In this document: piece by piece, positions 23,809-34,017 of the stretch | Layout: every line of letters starts with the position of its first letter | Position numbering within the stretch: the stretch's first letter is position 1 | Source: Parascedosporium putredinis | Taxonomy: Eukaryota > Ascomycota > Sordariomycetes > Microascales > Microascaceae | NCBI GenBank assembly: GCA_949357655.1 | Contig: CASHTG010000007.1 | Location: forward strand, 1 to 64,000 | Length of the DNA stretch: 64,000 nt | Direction: 5' to 3' | Notes under the pieces: generated by a model | Database searches by the model: none | Told to the model about the DNA's origin: nothing | Seen by the model: the letters and a program-made list of their open reading frames with translations, nothing else | Program-made: the position numbers and the translations under genes

Positions 23809-25408
23809 ATGCGCAATACCGTCATATTTGCCGGGACATCTTGTCCGGCCCTAGCAGGTCAAATATGTGAAAATCTAGGGATGGCACCTGGAGAGGCCGA
23901 GCTCTCGCAATTTTCGAATGTAAGATTTCTTCTCAACAATTTGGAGTGTGTCGTTTGCCGCTATACTAATTTTCATAGGGCGAGACCAGCGTGAGAATCC
24001 TGACGAGTGTACGAGAGAAGGATGTGTTTGTGGTACAATCTGGCAGCCCTAAAATAAACGATACAATCATGGAACTCCTGATCATGATATCAGCTTGCAA
24101 GGGTGGATCAGCAACGAAAGTCACAGGTAAGTTTAGCCAAATCTTGTGCAAATGCTGGCTAACCAAAATCGTAGCTGTTATACCATATTTTCCTTACAAC
24201 CGCCAGTCCAAGAAGAAATCCCACCGTGGGACCATCACGGCCCGTCTGCTTGCGAATCTAATGGGTGTTGCTGGTGTTCGGCATGTGATCACGGTGGACT
24301 TGCACGCATCCCAGATGCAAGGGTTTTTAAATGCCCCGTTGATAATCTACACGCAGAACCTCTCATTGCGAGGTGGATTCGCCACAACGTTTCCAACTGG
24401 AGAGAGGGGTTGTTGTGTCAAAAAATGCTGGAGGGACAAAGCGAGTAACGTCGCTTGCCGACGCGCTGAAGCTCAACTTCGGTATAGTGACAACAGACAA
24501 GAAGAGGGGGCCTAACCTGACAACGAGCATGATAATGAATCACCTCGATGGCATTGAGCGCCAGCCTGCATTGGAATCTATGTCTAGTGCGGGCCGCATG
24601 AAAAATAGAGAACCGCAAGTATCAACTACCTATCAGGTCCCGGTTAGAACGTCAAGGGCTGTCGTCGATTCGCAAGGCTCACCCGTGCATTCCCATCCAC
24701 GCCCAGGACCAGAGTGCCAATCTAATGGTTCACCCTCCCCTCGACAGCTATATCTTTGGGTGGTCCGCCGTTCCAACTAGATGAAACCATTGGAGAGACC
24801 GACTTAACCTGTGACGATCGAGCAGCGGGCGAGGTCACTCACGGTCGGTTAGTTCAAGGCCATATTGTGGACGACGATTTCCCTTCACCGGCAGCATCTC
24901 CCGTCGACCCGAGTCTACCCGATATTGACCACATGACATTATCCCATGCATCCTCTTTTTCACTAGCGAACATCATCCTTTGGTCCACCGGGAGGGAAGA
25001 CCCGGCATCATCAGATGAGGAAGAAGAGACTTTCAATGATCCAAAATTGAACACATGATTACGCTGGTCGGTAATGTGAAGAATCGGCCTGTTTTTATTG
25101 TCGACGATATGATTGATAAACCCGGGTCTTGGATCGCAGCTGCCGAGACTGTCGTCAAGCGTGGAGGAGCTCAGAAAGTCTTCTGCATGGCTACCCATGG
25201 TGTCTTTGGGGGACAGTCTTGCACAACTCCAGGCATGCGAATGCATAGACATGATTGTGGTAACAAATAGCTTTCCCATTAACGAGGAGCAGGCTAAAGA
25301 CACCAGTAAGCTGGTTATTCTTGACCTCTCTTCCTGATGGCTGAGGCCATTAGGAGGAATCATTACGGCGAATCAATATCGCCTCTGTTCCAACACTACG
25401 TGGACTGA
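23809..25408 (+). CDS. Ribose-phosphate pyrophosphokinase (PRPP synthetase)
   Basis: Makes PRPP from ribose 5-phosphate and ATP for purine, pyrimidine, histidine and tryptophan synthesis. Start MRNTVIFAGTSCPALA; introns at 23920-23978 and 24127-24174. Conserved pieces in order: FVVQSGSPKINDTIMELLIM, YFPYNRQSKKKSHRGTITA, the DLHASQMQGFF loop, VVVSKNAGGTKRVTSLAD, FGIVTTDKKR, then after a long low-complexity insertion RPVFIVDDMID (PRPP-binding loop) and ECIDMIVVTNSFPI. The insertion (about 24500-25050) with VQGHIVDDDFPSP is typical of Prs1/Prs5-type fungal subunits. Frame breaks at T5 24324-24328, G4 24406-24409, near 25050, G5 25208-25212 and near 25336; reading across the last gives an end at 25408 (FQHYVD). 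A break or intron inside the insertion near 24750 was not resolved. Confidence 0.88.
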
Positions 25409-26158
25409 CCAAGCTGGAGATTGGCAACGTAGTAGGTGTATGAATTTGCTTTTAGGCAACTGTTATGCCATCTTCCGTGAAGACTTCACCTGGTCGTCCT
25501 ATTAATGGTTTGTAGGAGGCATCTGTTTCAATTTGACGCTTGCACGTGCTATCAAGTTGTATGGGCGAATGGCGAATGGCGAATGGCAAATGATAGACAC
25601 CACTAACTGCATAATTCCCTATTGATGTAGTTTGTTTTTAGCTCAGGAGGTTATCCACCTCACTTCCAACGATGCTGTCTCTGGACAGCAGGGGCCCGAT
25701 TCTCCTCTAGAGATGGGCCTCTAACGGAGCGTTGGTATATGAACCCGCGATTGTTGAAGACCCTTTACCTTTAATCATTCCTAGTTCGGATCACCGAACA
25801 AGGCCCACGGGTAGAGGGTAAGAGAAAATATCGTACATCTATTTATATCTCCACCGTCGAAGGTATAGATACCTCTAGCAAGGCTAAGGTTTTCTGTTAA
25901 TCAACCTTTTATGGGGAACGCCGGGTTCTACTGGTCTATTTGGTATATAATTATGATGTGCACTCAGTCGAGGCCATTTCTGAACACAGCTCAGGATTTA
26001 TGTTGGGTGATGCTCTGCTCAGCTGCACGCCAACAAGTAGACAATTCGAAACCGTCAATGACTTGGGTAGTTGCTGGCATTGCCACTATTGAGACCTAGA
26101 GGCCCAGAACCAAGCCGCATCTGCGTATTACGTCACGTTTCGGGACCCTGTCAGGATT
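25409..26158. other. Intergenic with short GAATGGC tandem
   Basis: About 750 bases between the convergent ends of the PRPP synthetase gene and the nucleotidyltransferase gene. At about 25563-25590 the unit GCGAATG is repeated three to four times. Otherwise no recognisable gene or RNA. A 62-codon frame at 25911-26099 has no family resemblance. Confidence 0.5.
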
Positions 26159-29100
26159 TCAGTGGATCTCGCTCAAGAGTTTGAAATATGCATCCTGTGA
26201 GTTTTGCTTAGCCAGCAAGTCAGCCACTTCCAATAAGCTTTCATCCGGACGCCCGTGTCCGGCATTTTGAATGATGCGCCATGCCCTTCGAAACTCGTTT
26301 CTGATCGAGACGATTCCGTTGTGGGTAACCGTACGGGCTACGTTGTGATCGATCTCGAAAGGATCCTCGATAGCAAAGAGATAACGATGCTTGATTTCTT
26401 TGATCTCACCACCCCTTTGAGGCTTATGATCCATAGACTTAGGGAATGATTCTGAGGGTGAACTCGTCTCATCAGTTTTTGCATGCGCTGGGTCGGGGCA
26501 GGCGGCTCTGCAGGTGGCTGATCTACGATTGTGACTGTCTTGGCACTCGTCCAACCCTTGTCTTGCTTTGCTAAAATCCCACCGGCCGTACGGATGCTTA
26601 TTACTTCCCCCCCAGTCAAACCCCTTTTTCAAAGGGAAGGATGGTGCCGCTCCTTGAGCATAATACTCGAAGAATCCCCGAAGAAGTTGGCCTACCGTTT
26701 CTCCGTTGCGAGTGAGCTCGTTGGCTTGTGCCAGCCTCATGATCTCCTCCTCATCTCTCCAGAAGCGTACGTCTCTACCCATGCAGTAGTGATTTTGTGT
26801 CGCTTGGTCACTAGATTGCTGAGAAATCGAGACTGGACCTAGTTTTTGAAGATTTGGGCACACAAATGGCTGTGCAATGTTGATTAAGAAGTGTAGTGCC
26901 ATTAGGACAAAGCCGTAACTACTAAGGGTTCCACGGTAGGGGAGTTGATGGCTCTTAATTTAGCCCAGTGTTTGATAAACAAAACCATAGGCCTGACCCG
27001 AGGATCTGAATGAGAATAGCATCTTAGTAGGAGCGTGTTCTGAAGCGCAAGGTGGGCAGAGAAGTTGATATCACATTGTACGCCAACACCGGATTTGGGA
27101 AATTCCAGTCTGTCACTAAACGCGTCTCGCGGTCGGTTTGGTGCAAGGGTTGCTGGATCCGGGAGTTGCCGGATAGTTGTGAGAATATGAGCTGAAGAAG
27201 CGGGGATTGGTAGAATCCACTGTTTTTGAGGCATTTTGGCCTGGCTGGCTCGAGAGGGCCTCGAAGGAGACTGATATACATGTTCAGTGTTTCCCGCAGT
27301 GCATCGGGGTACAGATTTTTGCTACAGCTCTTTCGAAATCTTGGGCGAGCTGGAGTGTTTTGTGTCTGACGAAAACGCCTTGTAGGCGTGATTGTGGTCC
27401 CGCATCCACCACAAACCCTGCCACTTCTTTGCGAATATCGTGGTTATGGATGCCATGAATATACTGTTCCATGACTTGTCGTTCAACGCTAATAGTAGGA
27501 TCCGCAGCCTTTGGCGAGAGATCGGCCAATATTTTCCCCGCACGGTCTGCGTATTGACGAGTCGACTCGTATTGACCTTGTTCTAGTCCAATGAGTTGAA
27601 TGGATGCGAACTGTTTTATCTTCTCAAGAGATGACTGCAAGTCCTTCGCATGATAGACGGAGTCAATACCGAAGGCAATTTTTTCCGTATGGTGCGCCAC
27701 GAGTCAACCGCCCGGTTCAAGTTCTGTTCACGAATATCTGACTCCTCCATAACGTCACGTCGCTCCCATTCCATTAGAAGCGCCTCGCCTTCCGCACAGA
27801 TGTAAATGCCTTGGAGGGTTCGTAAATTGCGCAGGTCAGCTGCGGGTGGCTCCAGTACCGCATCTCCACTCAAGAGTGAGCGTAAAGTTTGGTCATGGAG
27901 CCCAGAAACGAATGAATGGCGAGCTATCAGGAGTTTTTCACAATTTTCTTTTGTCATAGTTTTGAAGTTTGATATCGACAAATCATAGCCACCTGATTTC
28001 CTCAAAGCACGCTTTGCCGATCCGTAGTAAGAGGAGAGGGTTTGGGCCTCTGCTTGGCGAAGGGAAGACCAGTGATCAGATAAATTGTCTTCAGCATTTG
28101 ATCCAAGTCTAGTTGAGGGCTGGCCCTGCCTCCCGACTATGCTGGGAGACAGCAGCACCGGGATACTTGGATGTAGTAGGATACGTTGTGATGAACCCCT
28201 ACCATGCATATCATTCCCATTATTGCCCGCGTCGGTGTCTGGGGGCTCGGGCATGTCTGTTCCGAGAGCACCCTCCCATTTTTGTTGTTCGATGCGTAAC
28301 TCTCGAAGTAGTTCAGGAGGCGGGTTTTCACACAACTTGATGATGGGAACTCTAGTACGTGTTAAGAGACGAGCTCCTAGCCCTACATCTAGAAGAGCCT
28401 TCTCCAGAAGGCGCGGGATCGGGGAGCCGGGCATGTCTGGTGGGACTAACGACATGGGGGAGAGAAGGCCAAGATCCATATCCGAGGATTTAGTCGCAAA
28501 GCCCGAAGACAGGCTGCCAAAGCAACGGAGCTGAACGGAATCCACTGGAAAAATTGACGTATTGTTTCGGCTGTGTTCATACTTCGAGATTACTTCTTGG
28601 CAAATCGCCTCAATATTGAGACGGAATGCTTCCTTTTCAGCAATATCACAACGTCCGATCTCCGCATCGGAAAGCGCGTGGGGACATAGCTCGTCGAGCA
28701 ACCTGGATTGACGCGCCAGCATAGCATCTCTTCCGTTTTGTGCAGCGGGAAGGTGACGGGTCATGTATCCTCGCTCTTCGGCTGATTCCTTTTCCGAGCG
28801 TGATAAGTGAGCCGTTCCTAGAGAATTATGAGGCTTGCGTTCGTAAAAATGAGGGTATGGCTGCTGAGAGGCCGGGCTCAAATGCGTACTTGGTGCTTCC
28901 TCGGGTTCTCGGGGAGTGGATGGCCATGATGGGGCGAGGTGTCGGCGGTGCGGTGTTGTGCTCAGTGCTGGATCTTGGTATCTGAGAGTCCCGAGACCAC
29001 CATGCACAGAATCAAGAGAATTGTCTAGGAGTCGAGATGTGGGCGACGCTGAAAAATGCGCGGGGCGAGGGGCGAGCGACGTATGCGTCCCTATGGGAAG

Positions 29101-29448
29101 GGAGAACTGTGCGCTCATTTGTCTCCGCTGGGCCTGGTTTGGTCGCCGCCTAGAGTTCCTTGGCGAGGCAAGTCCTGGGCCATGAGGACTCTCACTATTA
29201 GCGACGGCCAGTCTTTGCCCCGTTGCTGAGGGTCCTCCAACAAATGATGAGACCTGTGGGGTGGTCGAAGGTGGAGGACTCGAGTCGACCGACAACAACC
29301 TCCGAACACGATGTTCTAGGCCGTGATGCTCTTCTGGTCCCCTTTCACTCGACCCTGAGGGCATCTCGAAGGTGTAGGGTGTTGTGTAAGGTGTTGATGC
29401 GGATTGTGGGGTCTGTCTGGCTAATGAGAGAGTGCAGAGCCACCTCAA
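26159..29448 (-). CDS. Cid1/CutA-family terminal nucleotidyltransferase
   Basis: A non-canonical poly(A)/oligo(U) polymerase that tags RNA 3' ends for decay. A Ser/Pro-rich N-terminal third is followed by the nucleotidyltransferase signature FGSLSSGFATKSSDMDLG (GS motif plus DxD metal ligands); the third aspartate is in QCDINFSAHLAL, and RVRPMVLFIKHWAK follows. The PAP-associated region includes NELTRNGETVGQLLRGFFEYY and IEDPFEIDHNVARTV. Four or more single-base losses shift the frame: T6 27679-27684, T5 27316-27320, T4 27234-27237 and G4 26939-26942; each restored junction matches the family (for instance INSPYRGTL). The start may be at 29448 or at 29364 (MPSGSSERG). The end motif resembles A. 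nidulans CutA, which adds C/U-rich tags; nucleotide preference here is inference. Confidence 0.87.
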
Positions 29449-30155
29449 TACCTAAAGCCTCCTCCTTTGGTGATTTAGTGATACCTAGTAAGCCCAAGGA
29501 TTTTGGCCAGCCGTAGTCTAGCGACCTGATTACATGAATATAAATGGAGATTCTGAGGTGTCAGGCCACCTCAGGAAATGATCCAAAGAGATCCGATGGC
29601 TTGGGGCTGTGATGTACTTGCGCGCGCAGGAGCTACTGACCTGCTCCTTCGTACTTCAAATTGGCATTTGACCTTGTGGCGTCCAGGCTTTGAATGAATT
29701 CTTAGAGGGATTACAATGGGTCCATACTGGGGTCTTCTTGTTATATTATGCAGCAGCACCTGGTTCCCTCGGAAAGAAATTCCGGCCCCAGTTTGAGTCT
29801 TGTGGGGCTTACATAACAACCATCAATAGAAGGCCTTTGGAATTGTTTTGTCAGGCTCCCTCACTTCCTTGCTACTCTATTTATTCCCCTCCTATCAAAT
29901 CTATCAAGAGATCGGTGTTACAGAATTCATCATTCGTTGATCTGCCGCCGACAGCTTCGCCACGGGTCAGCTGTGCTTATAATTCACGATACGGTTGGGC
30001 CGCCTGTGCAACAGCTATCCTCGAAACATTTACTCGACACTCACCCTTCAGCCGTGCGCGATACAGCCAAGCACTGAGGTTCGAAGACTACCTCTAGCTC
30101 ACCACGACGCCCACCGTCAACCACGTCTCCCGTCTCTCTTCAAGTATTTGACAAT
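29449..30155. promoter_or_regulatory. Divergent promoter region, nucleotidyltransferase / TFIIF alpha
   Basis: About 700 bases between two divergent genes. A plus-strand frame at 29690-30097 (135 codons) reads low-complexity, unconserved sequence and is more likely 5' untranslated DNA of the TFIIF gene, which has pyrimidine-rich stretches just before its ATG. No specific factor site is claimed. Confidence 0.4.
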
Positions 30156-32438
30156 ATGAACGCTCCGAACTTAGTGCCACCTAATCTCGAACAGCGTAAT
30201 GATTCGAAACAGGCAACTTCGTCAAGCTCAAACCTTGAAGCTCGTCGCACAAGCCGCCCGATGAAAAAGAGACCGGTTGACCCGTTGGTCCGTCGTAAGA
30301 GGAACCCGACCGCTCGGCCATTAGGACCTCCTCGCCCTACTGAGGGGCCGCCCCTAGGGCTCAACCCTCTCGGCGAAGCTCAGTCTGCAGCCGAATTAGA
30401 GGGACGGAGGAAGCAACATGGTGGCTGGTCGGAACCACCTCCAAAAGACTATCGAGACTTTCCAATTGTTACGACTGCGAAAGCCCTTCGGGACGGCGTC
30501 CGTTACCACGTCATGCGCCTTTCAAGCTCTAAGACCAGTGAAGATGGTAAAGCTGTAGACCCTACAGACCAGGACTCATTTACAAGACCCGTCACTCTTC
30601 ACAGAAGAGATCCAAGACAACCGCCTGCCGGTCGGCCAGTCCTTGTGAAGGAGTCGATGCCCGAGGCCAAGCCGATTGACGACAAGGAGGCTGAGCGACT
30701 GCAACAGGCCAAGGCTGACCGCGAAGCTCAACGAGCTATGGACCAGGCCAAGATTGCACCGTCGGTGAAGGACATGACGGCGAAAAAGCAAAAGAAGCCC
30801 AAAGAAGAAAAGATCAGCTTCAATCGGATGCCCAGGACAGAGCAAGGCCGAAAGGAGGCAGACTTGAGATATGAGGAGGCTTTGCCATGGCACCTTGAGG
30901 ATGTCGATGCACATAATGTCTGGGTTGGCAATTATGTTGCAGCTTTATCCGAGACGAACGTTGCCTTCGTTATTGATGGGGCTCGTTTTCGAATGGTTCC
31001 TTTAGAGAAGTGGTACAAATTTTCATCAAAGCCAACATTTGAACGTATCCCGGATGAGAAAGTTGAGGATTACATGAAGAAAAGTACTCTGCCAGGTCGA
31101 TGGATGATGCAGGCTCTTGAGAAGAGAGAGGAAGAAAAAAGCTGAAGGATGATTTCCGAAATCACGGCCAACGGTCCCGGGCTCGGCCTGTTTCTTCAGC
31201 CAACGAGGTTCGGGGCTATGATGAAGTCGACATGGAAGGCGACGAATTTGATGATGATGACGAAAACCCGGGGTTTGAGAACGATGATGAGGACACAAAA
31301 ATTTCAAATAACCGTATCCGGCAGAATCAACTCGGCGCAAATCTATTCGGGGATGGTGATGAGAACGAAGTAGATGCACGGGAGGAGAGTGAAATGCGAC
31401 GAGAGCTTGAACGGCGAAAGGCGACGAAGAAGCTCAAGAAAACCCTAATCAAAAGGGAAAATATAAACGATATCGAGTCGGATGATACTGCATCCTCTGC
31501 TGACCCTTTCGCAGATTCTTCGGTAGGTATTAGGACTTGAAATATGGATCACAGCGTTTCCCTCCTATATCCCCTTTTTTATCCCCTTTAACTACCTTGT
31601 ATACTAATATATGGTGACAGAGCGAAGATGAAGAGGAGGAGGAGGAAGATGGGTCTCAAATTAAGCTTGAGGATGAGGATAAAGTAAAGACCGACATTGA
31701 CAAAGGACAAAGCAGCCTTGCTGTGAAAGGTTCGACCACACCTTCTGGAGGAAAGCGGCAAACCGACGTTAATAAAAAGACCAAAGGTATAAAGCGACCT
31801 GGATCACCACACCTCTCCGAATCTAGCGGCAATGAATCCTCTCTCCGAAAGAAAGCAAAGACCAAGATCGACCAAACTGCCGGCCATAGTCGCTCTACCA
31901 CCCCACTGCCCCAAGGCCAGCCCCTTGCTGGTCAAGCCAGTCAGAGGAGAAAGGTTTTAAGCAGCTCCACAAGTGACGGCGAAGCAACCGGTGGGGAGAT
32001 GTCCGATACGCAAAGAAAGAAAAAGATCAAGCTCGTGGCCAACAGTGCTCGGGGAACACCCGCAGGCTCACGGGCTACCAGCCTCTACCAATTCAAACAG
32101 TCGGTACGCATCATTGTTCAATACATTTGCATTGTTTCTGACTCTAGAAATGTTCGTCTGTCATCTAACGCTCTCCCAGGACCCCAGTCAAATTCGCCAT
32201 CCAAGGAGGGCCACGGCGCGCGTTCAGCATCTCCCAAGCCTGCCATTGAGGCGTGGGAGATTGTCCAAGCTTTGCCACAACTTCCCGATGGCATTACCAT
32301 CACAAACTTTTGAAATTGTTTGAAGGACGTGTCGGTGACAAGGCGGATAGTGGCAGGATGGCGAAGTCGGACTGGATTAAGTTGGTCAAGGAAAACTGCC
32401 ACTATGGGTCCGACAAGCTTCTACGCCGAAAAAGCTGA
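30156..32438 (+). CDS. TFG1: TFIIF alpha subunit (RAP74/Tfg1)
   Basis: Large subunit of the RNA polymerase II general factor TFIIF. After a disordered N-terminus rich in Arg/Pro, residues EEALPWHLED...NVWVGNYVAALSE and FRMVPLEKWYKF form the triple-barrel dimerisation domain shared with TFIIF beta. A long acidic then Lys/Ser-rich middle follows, and the C-terminal winged helix is seen in LLKLFEGRVGDK...WIKLVKENC. Introns at 31523-31620 and 32104-32187 keep frame. Two base losses interrupt it: A6 at 31135-31140 (expected EEEKKLKDDF) and A3 at 32304-32306 (expected ITKLLKLFEG). Its 3' end faces the BUD13 stop 155 bases away. Confidence 0.9.
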
Positions 32439-32592
32439 GCTCAGAGACTCTCAATTACAATTTCTCCAATGTGCGTGCAGGGTAGTACTAGCTCAATTCA
32501 AACAGAACGGCGCTATGCTCGCCTACGGATATCTTAAAGATAAATTGAGACCAGTGGAATACCGGGAATTGGGTGTTCGTGAAAGGTGTAGG

Positions 32593-33571
32593 TCATACGT
32601 CTATCTGCCACGAGTATTGAAGTTCTTTATCCAGGTTGCGCTTATTAAGGAACTTGAAACGTTGGCCCTCGAAGCCATTGCCCCGATCTACTCCGTCCCA
32701 TCTATAACCTGGGTGTATGCCGTAACGATTTGGAAAAGCCAAGCCTCGATAAGTAGGTTGGCCAAATTTTGGAGCCAAGCTTCGAAGTTGCGCACTTTTC
32801 AGAAATGGCGCCATGGGATCGTTCCATCTCTCCTGATCCTTCAATTCGTGGTTCAGCTCGACATCACTGGCAGCCCTCGCGACCGGCAGATACCTTGCAT
32901 CCTGTATCTGTTCATGTCTTTTTGAGCCTCCATTTTTGGACCTCACCCTTCAATGTGTCTCTTGAACGTCCGTCTTTTTCCTTGGCTTCCAATGCAGCGT
33001 GTCTAGCCAGTGCGCGCTTCATTGATATGTCGATGCGATTGCCTGCCGCGTCTCGATATGCCGTTTCCTCTTGCCCCGCCGACTGAAGCAGGGCTACGTC
33101 TTTCGGGGCTGTGTGGCGCTTAGGTTCAAGCTGAGCTAGCACAGAAGCTACACTTTGAAGACCGGGCGATGTGCCATCAGTCATCTTTGAATTATCCAAG
33201 CCATCTGCGAACACGGGAATTTCATCGCCTGCCGTAAGAGCAGTGTCTACCTGGATCGACTTGGCCGTAACCTCTGCTCCGCCGGTCAGACTTCTATCAA
33301 GCGAGGCCCCGCCATTCAGGGGTCTCCAATTCGAGCTTTTTGTTTTTCGAAAGTCTGAGGAAGTCCCGGAAACTAAGACAGGCTCGTCCTCCGAATGGGC
33401 CTTCTGAGATTGAGGTTTGTCCCCCAGCCAATCTAGGCCACCCTCTTCGGTTATAATCAGGCCAGTGTCGGTGGGTTCGGTTCGTTTTCTTTTCCTTTTG
33501 GATTTTTGGTCGGCGACAAGGTATCGTGATGCAATATATGAATTTAAATCGGGCGGCATTCTCGAGATCAT
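32593..33571 (-). CDS. BUD13: Pre-mRNA-splicing factor Bud13/Cwc26
   Basis: Subunit of the RES complex in the activated spliceosome, supporting splicing and nuclear pre-mRNA retention. The N-terminal LNSYIASRYLVADQKSKRKRKR and GGLDWLG match Cwc26; the C-terminal half has YRDAAGNRIDISMKRA, ELKDQERWNDPMAPFL and the highly conserved PNRYGIHPGYRWDGVDRGNGFE. Two adjacent losses of one base, T5 at 32933-32937 and T5 at 32919-32923, explain why the two halves sit in different frames; restoring both gives VQKMEAQKRHEQIQDARYLPVA, though only the short pieces are directly visible. The start may be at 33571 or 33559 (MPPDLNSY). About 320 residues, normal for fungi. Confidence 0.9.
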
Positions 33572-34017
33572 GGGGCAGAGAATAGTTGAGTCGAAGAACT
33601 CGGAGACGGACGGCTTTTAGTTTCGGACTCGCCTCCGTGAGGATATCCATTATGTATTATGTAAGCCACTTACATGAGTTACATCAGCCTCAGGACCCAC
33701 ACCATGTCAGGCCTCGGTGTGGGGAGGGAGATGTTGTGCAATATTAATCGTTCTCCAAGGACATTCTAACCACAAGGCATCGAGAGTGGCAAAGCCACCT
33801 CGTTTGACTACTACCTACGTCCGCCCGAATAGTTGGTTAGTGTCAAGGCTGACAGCGTATTAATGAAACACTAGAATGCGACTTCTACCCACCCCGTTAA
33901 ATCCATGCTTCTAGCCGCACTCAGGACAAGCCACAGAATGCAATACGAATATTGGAGGCGTCTCATCATCCACATCGTTTCGACGTTCCCCAGCCTTACG
34001 CCTACCGACCATCAGCA
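33572..34017. promoter_or_regulatory. Divergent promoter, BUD13 / TRS85
   Basis: About 450 bases between two divergent genes. The frame of TRS85 stays open upstream to at least 33901 without an ATG, so part of this may be coding 5' exon or 5' untranslated region. No factor-binding motif is claimed. Confidence 0.4.

Noticed and set aside
29690..30097. 135-codon plus-strand frame as a gene
   Set aside because: Unconserved composition just upstream of TFG1; more likely leader or promoter DNA.
24300..32440. Programmed ribosomal frameshifting as a general decoding system
   Set aside because: Sites differ in base, length and context (A, T, C and G runs), with no common slippery heptamer or downstream structure, and neighbouring genes of the same kind are intact. 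Kept only as a remote alternative.
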